NCBI GenBank assembly: GCA_021737645.1
Contig: JAIPDO010000012.1
Span: forward strand, 1 to 64,000
Direction: 5' to 3'
Source of the DNA: Desulfarculaceae bacterium
Lineage (GTDB): Bacteria; Desulfobacterota; Desulfarculia; Desulfarculales; Desulfarculaceae
DNA: 64,000 nucleotides
Shown: piece by piece, positions 25,611 to 34,030 of the stretch
How the letters are laid out: every line of letters starts with the position of its first letter
Numbering within the stretch: position 1 is the first letter of the stretch
Position numbers and translations under genes: made by a program
Notes under the pieces: generated by a model
The model's database searches: none
What the model was told of the DNA's origin: nothing
Seen by the model: the letters and a program-made list of their open reading frames with translations, nothing else

Positions 25611-25632
25611 GCGCTAATTTTCGGAGCTTAAT
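25604..25632 (+). promoter_or_regulatory. Candidate promoter of the rightward hdr operon
   Basis: TTGTCA (25604-25609), a 17-base spacer, then CTTAAT (25627-25632). The -35 shares bases with the opposing TTGACA, so the two promoters overlap back to back and should influence each other. Confidence 0.5.
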
Positions 25633-25716
25633 CCGGCGCTTAGGGCCGTTCACTCCCCCTTGCGGGAGCGGTTTCTCGGGCCGGCATTTAAAGCTCTTAT
25701 AACAGTCGAGGATGCT

Positions 25717-26790
25717 TTGACCAACGCCCAATTGGACACGCCGGTCTTGATCCTTGGTGGCGGAGTGGCCGGGTTGGCCGCGGCGGTGGACCTGGCCCGC
25801 CGTGGTGTGGCCGCCACCCTGATAGAGCGGGAGCCCCGCCTGGGGGGGAGGGCTTCCCAGTTCTGTTGCAAGGCCACCGAAGCCTGCGCCCGCTGCGGGG
25901 CCTGCCGTTTGGGCGAGTTGCTCGCCCAGGCCGCCCAACTGCCGCAAATCACCATTTATACCGCGGCCTTGGCCGTGGCGGCCCAGCCCCAAAACGACGG
26001 CTGGCAGGTGGATCTGGCTCCCCAACCCGGCGGCGAGATCGGCCCCGGTGCGGGCCGTCCCCTGCGCGAGCGCACCACTTTGAACACCCAGGCGGTGATC
26101 CTGGCGGTGGGCGGCGGGGCCTTCAATCCGGCGGGCAAGACCCGTTTTGGCCACGGCCGGGTCCAGGGGGTGTTCAGCGCCCTGGAACTGGAGGCCATGC
26201 TGTCCCAAGGGGCCTTGGGACCGGATGGCCTGGCTCCGGCCAAGGTGGCTTTCATCCAGTGCGTGGGCAGCCGCGACGCCTCGTTGGGCCGCTTATGGTG
26301 CTCCAGGGTCTGTTGCGGCTACGCCTTGCGCATGGGCCGGGTCATCCGCAAGCTGTTGCCCGATAGCGAGGTCACCTTCTTCCATATGGATGTCCAGGAC
26401 TACGGACGGGCCTGGGAGGACGAGTTGCCCCTGATGCGCCATCAGATGCGCTTCGTCAGGGCCATGCCCGGCGAGGTGACCGCCGGGGACGGCGGGCCCC
26501 AGGTGACCTACGCCCTGGCCGGAGAGCAGGCCCAAAAAGAGGGCTTCGACCTGGTGGTGCTTTCGGTGGGCCTGGGGCCGCCCAACGGGGCCTCGGCCCT
26601 GGGCGAGCTTTTCGGCGCGGCCAAGGACGATGACGGATTTTTGACCGCCGATGGTGGCCCCGCCGGGGTGTTCGTGGCTGGGGCGGCGGCTGGTCCCCGG
26701 TCCCTGAACGAGTCCATAGTGCACGCGGGGCTGGCCGCTTCGGCGGCGGCGGTGCGGGTGGCCTCTCTCACGGAGGCGCGCCATGGCTAA
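25717..26790 (+). CDS. HdrA/QmoA-like FAD flavoprotein
   Basis: 357 residues from a TTG at 25717 preceded by CGAGG; an earlier TTG at 25660 has no ribosome site. The FAD fold VLILGGGVAGLAAAVDLARRG (10-30) is followed by a cysteine cluster CC-x5-C-x2-C-x2-C (Cys50, 51, 57, 60, 63), as in HdrA/QmoA, and then the HdrA hallmark IQCVGSRD...CSRVCCGYA. Ferredoxin domains are absent, as in QmoA. HdrA-type proteins pass electrons between flavin and iron-sulfur clusters and can bifurcate them. It overlaps the next gene by 8 bases. The local set QmoA-like, QmoB-like, HdrC, HdrB resembles versions of Qmo in which HdrCB replaces the membrane subunit QmoC. Confidence 0.85.
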   Translation: MTNAQLDTPVLILGGGVAGLAAAVDLARRGVAATLIEREPRLGGRASQFCCKATEACARCGACRLGELLAQAAQLPQITIYTAALAVAAQPQNDGWQVDLAPQPGGEIGPGAGRPLRERTTLNTQAVILAVGGGAFNPAGKTRFGHGRVQGVFSALELEAMLSQGALGPDGLAPAKVAFIQCVGSRDASLGRLWCSRVCCGYALRMGRVIRKLLPDSEVTFFHMDVQDYGRAWEDELPLMRHQMRFVRAMPGEVTAGDGGPQVTYALAGEQAQKEGFDLVVLSVGLGPPNGASALGELFGAAKDDDGFLTADGGPAGVFVAGAAAGPRSLNESIVHAGLAASAAAVRVASLTEARHG

Positions 26791-28639
26791 GCTCAGCTTG
26801 CTTTGGGTGGACACGCCTGGCCTGGAAGACCTGGACCCGGCGCTGGTGGCCAAGGCCGCCGGAATGGCCCTGGACCAGGGCGGCCTGCTGGAAGCGGCGG
26901 TGGTGACCACCTCCCAGGAGCAGGCCCCTGCTGCGGTGCGTCAGCGTTTGATGGGACTGCCGGTGGCTTGGCTGGAACTGGCCGCCGAGGTGGGCGGCGG
27001 ACCTGAGGCCCATCGCCTGGCCAGGGCGGCGGTGGCGGTGTCGCGCGCCGCCGGGCGGGCGGCCAAGGGCACCCTGCCTCCGGTGTATGCCCCCCAGCCC
27101 GCCCAGAGCGTGCTGGTGGCCGGGGCTGGCTACAGCGCCCTGGCCGCGGCCTGGGAAGCGGCGGCCATGGGCCATCCGGTCACCCTGGCCACGCCTTTTG
27201 ACTCGGTTGACCAGGCCGGGGCCGACGACGACCCCGAGGCGGTGAGCCTGTTGGCCGCCCAGCTACCCGCCCAGGTGGACCTGGCCCCCAATAGCGAACT
27301 GACCCGCCTCACCGGCGCGGCGGGCGGTTTCAACGCCTGGCTTTCCACCAACGGCGACGCGCCCCAGACCTACGGCGCGGTGTTCCTGGCCCCGTCCGGC
27401 GAACTGGTCGTGGGCTGCGAGGTGGACGGCCTGGACCCGGCGCTGTGCCGGCCGGTAAGTGGGCTCAACCCCGAGGACTTTGCCGGGCCTGAGGACGGCT
27501 GGCTGCATGTGGCGGTTTTGGCCGGCACCGCCGAGGCCGTTCCATCCTATAGCTTCAGCGCCGCCATGCAGGCGGCCCTGGCCCTGGCCGAGAGGCCCAA
27601 GGTGCAGGTGAGCCTGCTGTTCTCCGAGGCGCGAGTGGCCGCGCCCGGCGGGGAGAAGCTCTTCCGCGATTGCCGCGAGGCCGGGGTTCTGGCCGTGCGG
27701 GTGGGGCCGGGCAAGCTGGAGGTGCGCCAGGGCGGCCGCGAACTGGCCTGGGCCGACCCCCTGCTGGGCGAGGAGCTGGAGTTGGCCCCGGCGGCCATTG
27801 TCTTGGCCGAGCAGGCCACGGCTGCCAGGCCCGCCTGGCTGGACAATGACCTGCTAGTCAAACCCTGGGACGAGCTGGTTCCCGACAACCCCCGCCTGGC
27901 CGGGGGGCGCACCAGCCGCACCGGGCTGTTCATCACCGGCGCCCTCAGGGGCACCTCCCCAGGCGAAGCCCGCCGGGACGAGGCCGCTTCCGCCGCCGCG
28001 GCCATGCACCAGGCGCTCACCGGCAAGGTGGTGCCCATGCCCGCGGTGCGCGACAACTTTTGCGCCAGCTGCCTTACCTGCGTACGCACCTGCCCCCACG
28101 GGGTGCCCCGTTACACAGTGGACCACATCCAGTGCGCCCCGGCCGGTTGCGTGGCCTGCGGGGCCTGCGCGGCGGAGTGCCCGGCCGAGGCCATAGCCCC
28201 GCCTAGCTGGGGCAACCCGGAGATGTTCTCCAGCCTGGAGTGGGGCCTGGCCCTGGCCCCGGAGCCCAAGATGGTGCTTTTCGCCTGCGCCGCCTCGGGC
28301 ATGCCCGCCGTGACTTCTCTCTCGGCCCAGGGCCACCAGTGGCCCGCCGGTCTGGTGATCTACCCCCTGGTATGCGCCGCGCGCATGAGCCAGCTACTTT
28401 TGCTGCGTGCCCTGGAAATGGGAGCCCAGCGGGTGCTGGTGGCGGGCTGCCATCCCGGCAACTGCCGCTCGATCACCGGCAACCACAAGGCCATGGCCAA
28501 GATCGCCTCCTTGAGCGGCGAATTGGCCGCTTTGGGCCTGCCAACCGACGCCCTGGAGTTTCTGCCTCTGGCCAGCAACCAGACCAGGGAGCTGGCCTCG
28601 GCGGTGCGGGCCATGGCCCAAAAGGCGGGGGAGGAATAA
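26783..28639 (+). CDS. HdrA-FlpD/MvhD fusion (QmoB-like)
   Basis: 618 residues. Residues 1-100 look like an HdrA N-terminal domain that has lost its cysteines. A second Rossmann segment QSVLVAGAGYSALAAA (about 110-125) is degenerate for FAD. Two [4Fe-4S] ferredoxin motifs follow at about 428-470 (CASCLTCVRTCP and CVACGACAAECP). The C-terminal 120 residues are an MvhD/FlpD domain (VLFACAASG, CAARM, VLVAGCHPGNC). This order matches QmoB and HdrA-MvhD fusions, which connect an electron donor to HdrA. The fusion implies direct docking of a donor without a separate MvhD. It overlaps the previous gene, and HdrC follows 2 bases after the stop. Confidence 0.85.
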   Translation: MAKLSLLWVDTPGLEDLDPALVAKAAGMALDQGGLLEAAVVTTSQEQAPAAVRQRLMGLPVAWLELAAEVGGGPEAHRLARAAVAVSRAAGRAAKGTLPPVYAPQPAQSVLVAGAGYSALAAAWEAAAMGHPVTLATPFDSVDQAGADDDPEAVSLLAAQLPAQVDLAPNSELTRLTGAAGGFNAWLSTNGDAPQTYGAVFLAPSGELVVGCEVDGLDPALCRPVSGLNPEDFAGPEDGWLHVAVLAGTAEAVPSYSFSAAMQAALALAERPKVQVSLLFSEARVAAPGGEKLFRDCREAGVLAVRVGPGKLEVRQGGRELAWADPLLGEELELAPAAIVLAEQATAARPAWLDNDLLVKPWDELVPDNPRLAGGRTSRTGLFITGALRGTSPGEARRDEAASAAAAMHQALTGKVVPMPAVRDNFCASCLTCVRTCPHGVPRYTVDHIQCAPAGCVACGACAAECPAEAIAPPSWGNPEMFSSLEWGLALAPEPKMVLFACAASGMPAVTSLSAQGHQWPAGLVIYPLVCAARMSQLLLLRALEMGAQRVLVAGCHPGNCRSITGNHKAMAKIASLSGELAALGLPTDALEFLPLASNQTRELASAVRAMAQKAGEE

Positions 28640-28641
28640 CC

Positions 28642-29139
28642 ATGCGGCTCAACGACTGCGATCCCGGCTTCAAGCATGAAGTGGCCGCCGAGCCCGGCGG
28701 GGCGGGCATCCGCGCCTGCTTCGCCTGCGCCGCGTGCAGCGCCCGCTGTCCGGTGGGGGCCAACCGCCCGGCCTACGACCCCCGCCGCATCATCCGCCTG
28801 ACCCTTTTGGGCAGGCGCGAGGAGGTCTTGGCCTCGCCGCTGATCTGGTTGTGCTCCTCCTGCTACTCCTGCGGCGAGGTGTGCCCCCAGCAGGTGCGCT
28901 TCACCGAGGTGCTCACCGCCATCAAGAACATCGCCGCCCGTGAAGGCCACGCCCCGCCCTCGGCCAAGATAACCGCCGAGCTTTTGGCCAAGCAGGGCCG
29001 TTTGCTGGAGGTCACCGATTTCGAGAACGACAAGCGCTCCGGCCTGGGGCTGCCCCCGGTACAGCAGCGCCCCGAAGACTTCCAGGCCATCCTGGGCCTG
29101 AAGCCCAGTGAGGGCGAGGCCGGGGAGGAGCCGCGATGA
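28642..29139 (+). CDS. hdrC: HdrC-like iron-sulfur protein
   Basis: 165 residues with two [4Fe-4S] motifs: Cys26/29/32/36 (CFACAACSARCPV) and Cys71/74/77/81 (CSSCYSCGEVCPQQ). This is the HdrC layout, a soluble electron relay between HdrA and HdrB. The start at 28642 has GGGGGAGGAATAACC just before it; the same frame is open much further left but that part overlaps the HdrA-FlpD gene. The end overlaps the hdrB start by 4 bases. Confidence 0.92.
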   Translation: MRLNDCDPGFKHEVAAEPGGAGIRACFACAACSARCPVGANRPAYDPRRIIRLTLLGRREEVLASPLIWLCSSCYSCGEVCPQQVRFTEVLTAIKNIAAREGHAPPSAKITAELLAKQGRLLEVTDFENDKRSGLGLPPVQQRPEDFQAILGLKPSEGEAGEEPR

Positions 29140-30011
29140 AGGCGTTGTTGTTTTTGGGCTGCACCGTGCCGGTGCGCAATCTCAACTACGAGCTCAGCGC
29201 CCGCAAGGTGTGCGAAGTCCTGGGCGTGGAGCTGGTGGACGACCAGTCCCTGGCCTGCTGCGGTTACCCCCTCAAGGGCACCGACCAGGCCCACGCCCTG
29301 ACCATCGCCGCCAGGGCCCTGGCCCAGGCTAGGGCCCACGGCCTGCCCCTGGTGGCTTTGTGCTCGGCCTGCGCCGGCACCCTGGCCGAGGCGGAGCATC
29401 ACCTGGCCCACCACCCCGAGGCGGCCAAGCGGGTCAACGCCGAGCTGGCCCCCCTGGGCCTGGAATACGCGCCCGGCGTGCGGGTGACCCATCTGGTGCG
29501 CTATCTCTTGGAAGATGTGGGACTGGAGGCCATCCGGGCCAAGATGACCCGCGACCTCAGCGAGTTCACCTTCGCCCCCCACTATGGCTGTCACTACCTG
29601 AAGCCCGCCGAAATCATCGGCGGCCCGGACGACCCCGAGGCCCCCACCAGCATGGGCGAGCTTATCGAGGCCACCGGGGCCAAGGTGGATAACTACCCCC
29701 GGCTCAAGGACTGCTGCGGGGGCGGGGTGCTGGGGGCGGATGAAGACCTGGCCGGGTCCCTGGCCGGGGCCAAGCTGGCCGAGCTTAACGCCCGGGAAGT
29801 GACCGCCATGGTCTTGGTGTGCCCCTTCTGCAACGTGATGTACGAGGGCCAGCAAAAGGCCATCGCCAAGCGCATGGAAACCAAATTCAAGGTGCCGGTG
29901 GTGTACCTGACTCAGGTGCTGGGCCTGGGCCTGGGTCTCACACCCGACGAGTTGGGCTTCAAGCTGAACCGGGCCAAACCCAAGGCTCTGTTGGCCGCTT
30001 TTAAGAGCTAG
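29136..30011 (+). CDS. hdrB: HdrB-like heterodisulfide reductase catalytic subunit
   Basis: 291 residues with two CCG (DUF224) domains. The first: LACCGYPLKG and LCSACAGTL. The second: HYGCHYLKP, KDCCGGGVLG and CPFCNVMYEG. These cysteines assemble the noncubane [4Fe-4S] clusters that reduce CoM-S-S-CoB in methanogens. In a bacterium the disulfide must be another one, for example DsrC or a lipoyl protein. The sequence starts MKALLFLGCTVPVRNLNYEL, typical of HdrB. Both CCG motifs are intact, so it should be catalytically competent. It is the last gene of the tight hdr block. Confidence 0.92.
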   Translation: MKALLFLGCTVPVRNLNYELSARKVCEVLGVELVDDQSLACCGYPLKGTDQAHALTIAARALAQARAHGLPLVALCSACAGTLAEAEHHLAHHPEAAKRVNAELAPLGLEYAPGVRVTHLVRYLLEDVGLEAIRAKMTRDLSEFTFAPHYGCHYLKPAEIIGGPDDPEAPTSMGELIEATGAKVDNYPRLKDCCGGGVLGADEDLAGSLAGAKLAELNAREVTAMVLVCPFCNVMYEGQQKAIAKRMETKFKVPVVYLTQVLGLGLGLTPDELGFKLNRAKPKALLAAFKS

Positions 30012-30119
30012 GCGGGTGGCGCGGCCGGGGCTATTCTATAAGAAAAAACTTTTGCCGAATACGGGCTGTTAAACGACTTAATGACACCCCTACGGGGGTT
30101 GGCGAGGAGGATGGCGTCC

Positions 30120-30548
30120 ATGGAAATAGGCGGCTATAATTTTCCCGACGATCTCTACTACGACCAAAACCATTACTGGGCCAAGGTGGAGGACGGCGTG
30201 GTGATCATGGGCACCACCGACCTCACCCAAAAGCTGGCCGGGGAAATCACCTTTGTGGACGTGCCCGAAGAGGACGACGAGGTGACCCAGGGCAAGCCCT
30301 TCGGCTCCATCGAGAGCGGCAAGTGGGTGGGCCGGGTATACGCCGTGGTCTCCGGCGAGGTGGCCGAGGGCAACGAGGAGTTGGAGGACGAGCCGGAGCT
30401 GATCAACTCCGACTGCTACGGCCAGGGCTGGATCTGCAAGATCACCCCCAGCGACCTGACCGGCGACCTGTCCAAGCTGATGCAGGGCGAAGCCTACAAA
30501 CAGTGGGTGAGCGCCGAGATCGAGAAGGCGGAAAAGGACCAGGCTTAG
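30120..30548 (+). CDS. GcvH-like lipoyl-carrier protein
   Basis: 142 residues from an ATG at 30120; GAGGAGG lies 9 bases upstream, while an ATG at 30111 touches it. The fold is that of the glycine cleavage H protein, with the lipoyl-lysine motif SIESGKWVGRVYAVVSGEV (Lys68). The C-terminal part (GWICKITPSDL, GEAYKQWV) also fits GcvH. No gcvT, gcvP or lipoate ligase is in the window. Next to hdr genes it recalls lipoate-binding proteins (LbpA) that work with sulfur-oxidising Hdr-like complexes. A role as dithiol carrier to HdrB is inference; a normal glycine-cleavage H protein is the alternative. Confidence 0.85.
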   Translation: MEIGGYNFPDDLYYDQNHYWAKVEDGVVIMGTTDLTQKLAGEITFVDVPEEDDEVTQGKPFGSIESGKWVGRVYAVVSGEVAEGNEELEDEPELINSDCYGQGWICKITPSDLTGDLSKLMQGEAYKQWVSAEIEKAEKDQA

Positions 30549-30650
30549 GGGCTAAGAGTGCACGCCTCTTGGCCATATCGATATTGTTTCGCAGCCATGG
30601 GGAGCCGGGGCCTTTGGCCCCGCACCTATGGCCCGGATAGGTTCGCCAAA

Positions 30651-30687
30651 GGCGGGGAGGGCGTTTGCGCCCTCCCCGCCGGTTTTT
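30651..30687 (+). terminator. Strong hairpin/terminator between lipoyl protein and GlcDF genes
   Basis: A perfect 13-bp stem GGCGGGGAGGGCG / CGCCCTCCCCGCC with a 4-base loop is followed by GGTTTTT. It ends only 29 bases before the ATG of the next gene, so it may act as an attenuator as well as a terminator. A smaller hairpin GGGGCC-TTT-GGCCCC lies at 30607-30621. Confidence 0.8.
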
Positions 30688-30715
30688 GGCGCGGGCTGGG
30701 ATAGGAGGAAGAATC

Positions 30716-33304
30716 ATGGATATCAACCAAAGACTTGCCGAGATCGTGGGACAGGAGAACCTAATCACCAACCAGGCCGACTGTCAGGCCTACAGCCGGG
30801 ACATGTCGGTGCACATGGCCCCGCCCCAGGTGATGGTATTCGCCGAGACCACCGAGCAGGTAAGCGAGATTCTGGCCGCCTGTCACCAGGCCGAGGTGCC
30901 GGTGATCGCCCGCGGCGGCGGCACCAGCGTAACCGGCGCGGCCCTGGCTCCCAAGGGCGGGGTGCTGCTGAACCTCATCCGCATGAATAAAATCCTGGAG
31001 ATCAACCTGCCCGACCACTACGCCAGGGTGCAGTGCGGGGTGGTCTGCGGGGCGCTAAACGCGGCGGTGGCCGAAAAAGGCTTCTTCTTCCCGCCGGATC
31101 CGGGCAGCGCGGGCATCGCCACCATCGGCGGCATGATCAGCACCAACGCCAGCGGCATCCGGGCGGTGAAGTACGGCACCACCAAGGACTACGTAATGGC
31201 GCTGAAGGTGGTCTTGGCCGACGGCCGCATCCTGGACACCGGTTCCAAGGCCCCCAAGACCTCCAGCGGCTACAACCTGTCCCAGCTTTTCTGCGCTTCG
31301 GAGGGCACCCTGGGGGTGGTCACCGAAGCCACCATGAAGATTCTGCCCGCCCCGGCCTACGCCATCAGCGCCCGTCTGGAGTTTCCGGACATTCAGAGCG
31401 CCGGTGACGCGGTCACCGAGATGCTCACCACCGGCGTGCCCATCGCCACCTGCGAGATTCTGGACAACATCTCCATCGCGGTGCTGGCCAAGGCCATCGA
31501 CCTGAAGGTGGACGAGGGCGTGGGCTGCATGATCATGCTGGAGTTGGACGGTCACAAAACGGCGGTTCAGGACTACGTGAAGCAGGTGGACGCCATCGCG
31601 GCCAAGCACGGCATCTTAAACGCCAAGTGGACCGACGACCCGGTGGAAAAGGCTCCCCTGTGGGAGGCCCGCCACCGCCTGGTCCCGGCCATGAGCCGCC
31701 TCAAGCCCGGCTATCGCCTGGTGCCCCTGATGGAAGACTTCGGGGTGCCCATGACCAAGATCCCCGAGACCATCCGCCAAATTCAGGCCATCGGCGAAAA
31801 ACACGGCTTCCCCATCGCCACCTTCGGCCACATCGGCGACGGCAACTTGCACGCCACCTTTATCATGGATGTGAAAAAGGCCGACGAGTGGGACGCGGTG
31901 AAAAAGATCGTGCTGGAGTTCGTGGAACTGACTGCCTCCATGGAAGGCACCATGAGCGCCGAGCACGGCCTGGGCATGGCCAAGTCGCCGGTGATAATGG
32001 CCGAGCTGGGGGCCACCGGCATGGAGGTGATGCAGACCATCAAGGACGCCCTGGACCCCAAGGACATCCTGAACCCCGGCAAGATGGGCCTCCGGGATTC
32101 CATCGATGACGTGTACGACACCAGCGGCTTCGAGCCGTTGCGCACCGGCTCCCTGGACGTGGCCAGCTTCGGCGAGGTGGACAACGAGATAGTGGCCTGC
32201 ATCCAGTGCGGCTTCTGCCGCCTGGGCTGCCCCACCTACGCCCAGACCGACCTGGAGTCCATGAACGCCAAGGGCCGCATCACCCTGGCCTTCAGCCTTT
32301 TGTCCGGGCAGATGGAGCCCTCGGCGGACATGGCCGAGCGCCTGTACAAGTGCATGCTTTGCCTCAACTGCAAGTACACCTGCCCGGCCCAGATCAACGT
32401 GGCCTCCGTGGTACAGGCCGCCCGCCAACGCCTGGTGGAAAAGGGCTTCCTGCCCGAGATATTCGTCAAGCTCATGAGCGACATGGTCGAGGCGGGCAAC
32501 CCCTTCAGCATGCCCCGGGACACCCGCACCGACTCCTATCCCGTGGGCTACGAGGCCAAGCCGGGGGCGGACACCATGCTGCACCTGGGCTGCGTGGCCT
32601 CCTACCAGGACGTGAAGATCATCCCCGCGGTTATGAAGATTCTGGACGCGGCGGGCATCGACTTCACCACCCTGGGCAAGGATGAGAACTGCTGCGGCTA
32701 CCTGGCCTATCTGGTGGGGGACATGGACACCTTCCACACCGTGGCCGCGGCCAACGACAAGATTTTCAAGGAACAGGGCGTGGGCACCCTGCTCACCACC
32801 TGCGCGGGCTGCTACAAAACCTTTGAGGACGTCTATCCCCACCAGGGGCACGGTGACGGCTACAAGCCCGAGCATGTGGTATTCCTCTTGGAGCGGCTCA
32901 TCAACGAGGGCAAGCTGAACTTCAAGGACGACGGCAAGCCCATGAAGGCCATCTACCACGATCCCTGCGACCTGGGCCGTCACCTGGGGGTGTACGAGCC
33001 GCCGCGAGAAGTGATCAAGGCCCTACCCGGGGTGGATCTCTTGGAATTCCCCCAGAACCGCACCCTGGCCAAGTGCTGCGGCGGCGGCGGCGGGGTAAAG
33101 GCCTTTGCCAACGAGCTGGGCGGGGACATCGCCTTTGAGCGCATCAAGGCGGCCATCGCCCAGGGGGCGGACACCGTGGTCAGCGCCTGCCCCTCCTGCA
33201 AGAACTCCCTGAACCAGGCCGCGGCCCGGGCCCGCAAAGAGAAGCTGGGCAAGGTCAAGGTCCTGGACATCACCGAGCTGGTGGCCTCGCGCCTGGCCAA
33301 ATAG
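30716..33304 (+). CDS. FAD-linked 2-hydroxyacid dehydrogenase fused to iron-sulfur subunit (GlcD-GlcF type)
   Basis: 862 residues. N-terminal FAD_binding_4 domain (about 35-210: ARGGGTSVTGAAL, DPGSAGIATIGGMISTNASG), FAD-oxidase C domain (about 220-455: FGHIGDGNLH), two [4Fe-4S] motifs at about 508-565 (CIQCGFCRLGCP, CMLCLNCKYTCP), and two CCG domains at the end (ENCCGYLAY, CAGCYKTF, KCCGGGGGV, CPSCKNSL). The parts equal GlcD plus GlcF, so it should oxidise D-lactate, glycolate or another 2-hydroxyacid. Its C-terminal CCG domains resemble HdrD/HdrB and suggest electron transfer to thiol/disulfide or Hdr partners. The ATG follows GAGGAAG. Confidence 0.92.
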   Translation: MDINQRLAEIVGQENLITNQADCQAYSRDMSVHMAPPQVMVFAETTEQVSEILAACHQAEVPVIARGGGTSVTGAALAPKGGVLLNLIRMNKILEINLPDHYARVQCGVVCGALNAAVAEKGFFFPPDPGSAGIATIGGMISTNASGIRAVKYGTTKDYVMALKVVLADGRILDTGSKAPKTSSGYNLSQLFCASEGTLGVVTEATMKILPAPAYAISARLEFPDIQSAGDAVTEMLTTGVPIATCEILDNISIAVLAKAIDLKVDEGVGCMIMLELDGHKTAVQDYVKQVDAIAAKHGILNAKWTDDPVEKAPLWEARHRLVPAMSRLKPGYRLVPLMEDFGVPMTKIPETIRQIQAIGEKHGFPIATFGHIGDGNLHATFIMDVKKADEWDAVKKIVLEFVELTASMEGTMSAEHGLGMAKSPVIMAELGATGMEVMQTIKDALDPKDILNPGKMGLRDSIDDVYDTSGFEPLRTGSLDVASFGEVDNEIVACIQCGFCRLGCPTYAQTDLESMNAKGRITLAFSLLSGQMEPSADMAERLYKCMLCLNCKYTCPAQINVASVVQAARQRLVEKGFLPEIFVKLMSDMVEAGNPFSMPRDTRTDSYPVGYEAKPGADTMLHLGCVASYQDVKIIPAVMKILDAAGIDFTTLGKDENCCGYLAYLVGDMDTFHTVAAANDKIFKEQGVGTLLTTCAGCYKTFEDVYPHQGHGDGYKPEHVVFLLERLINEGKLNFKDDGKPMKAIYHDPCDLGRHLGVYEPPREVIKALPGVDLLEFPQNRTLAKCCGGGGGVKAFANELGGDIAFERIKAAIAQGADTVVSACPSCKNSLNQAAARARKEKLGKVKVLDITELVASRLAK

Positions 33305-33326
33305 CCTAATAAACCGCCCTTGCCTG

Positions 33327-33367
33327 GGGGCCGTCCGGCGTTTGTCGCCGGTCGGCCCCTTTTTTTT
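33327..33367 (+). terminator. Rho-independent terminator after GlcDF fusion gene
   Basis: GGGGCCG-T-CCGGCG / CGCCGG-T-CGGCCCC stem with loop TTTGT, followed by eight T residues, 22 bases beyond the stop codon. Confidence 0.95.
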
Positions 33368-33525
33368 GCTACGGTATCTAGCCAACGCCTTTCGGTAGGT
33401 TTGGGGGGGCATGTTCGGTCCGGGGGGATCAAGCCTCTGAATTGAATGAATATTTTAGTCGGCACCATCCGGCGTCGCTTTTGCACGGTTGTGGCCTGCC
33501 CACGTTGGGGGCAGGGGGGACATTG

Positions 33526-33933
33526 GTGCGGCAAGTGGTTGTGGTTTGGTTTTTACTGGCGGGTTTGGTGCTGACGCCCGCCTGCCTGGGCAAGGTGGCT
33601 TCCCGGCCGCCGGGTCAGGGGCCTTTTTTGGCCTCCGGCCCCTGTCTGTCTTACCAGGGGAGCCAGGGGTGGTTGTGGGGCCTGGCCGGAGGGTTGGTCC
33701 TGGGGCTGGCATTGGCCCTGGGCATGCGCTGGTGGCGGGTGTCTCGTGCCAGGCGGGCCGGTGCGGGCGGCTTGGTCCTGGGCAACCTGGAGTCCCTGCA
33801 AGGGGCCCTGGCCCTGGTGGAGCAGGTGTTCACCGGCTACCAGCGAAGCATGAAGGTGGTGGATTTCGAGCAATGGGTGGCCAAACGCAAAAAGAAAAAA
33901 CCGGACAAGCGAAACGAGTCGCCGGAATTTTAG
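33526..33933 (+). CDS. Hypothetical small membrane protein
   Basis: 135 residues from a GTG at 33526 (GGGGGGA upstream); the frame can be extended to a TTG at 33442. There is an N-terminal signal or membrane segment (VVVVWFLLAGLVLTPAC) and a second hydrophobic helix (WLWGLAGGLVLGLALALGM), then a cytoplasmic or soluble tail ending in a strongly basic KRKKKKPDKR stretch. No domain is recognised. Confidence 0.5.
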   Translation: MRQVVVVWFLLAGLVLTPACLGKVASRPPGQGPFLASGPCLSYQGSQGWLWGLAGGLVLGLALALGMRWWRVSRARRAGAGGLVLGNLESLQGALALVEQVFTGYQRSMKVVDFEQWVAKRKKKKPDKRNESPEF

Positions 33934-34030
33934 CCTCGAAGCATTTCCCAAGCCGGACGACTTGCTAAATTCTAGTTCTGGCGATGTGCCTTGAATATCC
34001 TTTTTCGCAGGCCATCATCCGAGCCCGATA

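Noticed and set aside
25717-30011. Calling the block canonical qmoABC
   Set aside because: The first two proteins are QmoA/QmoB-like, but the membrane subunit QmoC is absent and HdrC/HdrB are present instead, and the genes are 34 kb from aprB, so I used Hdr/Qmo-like names.
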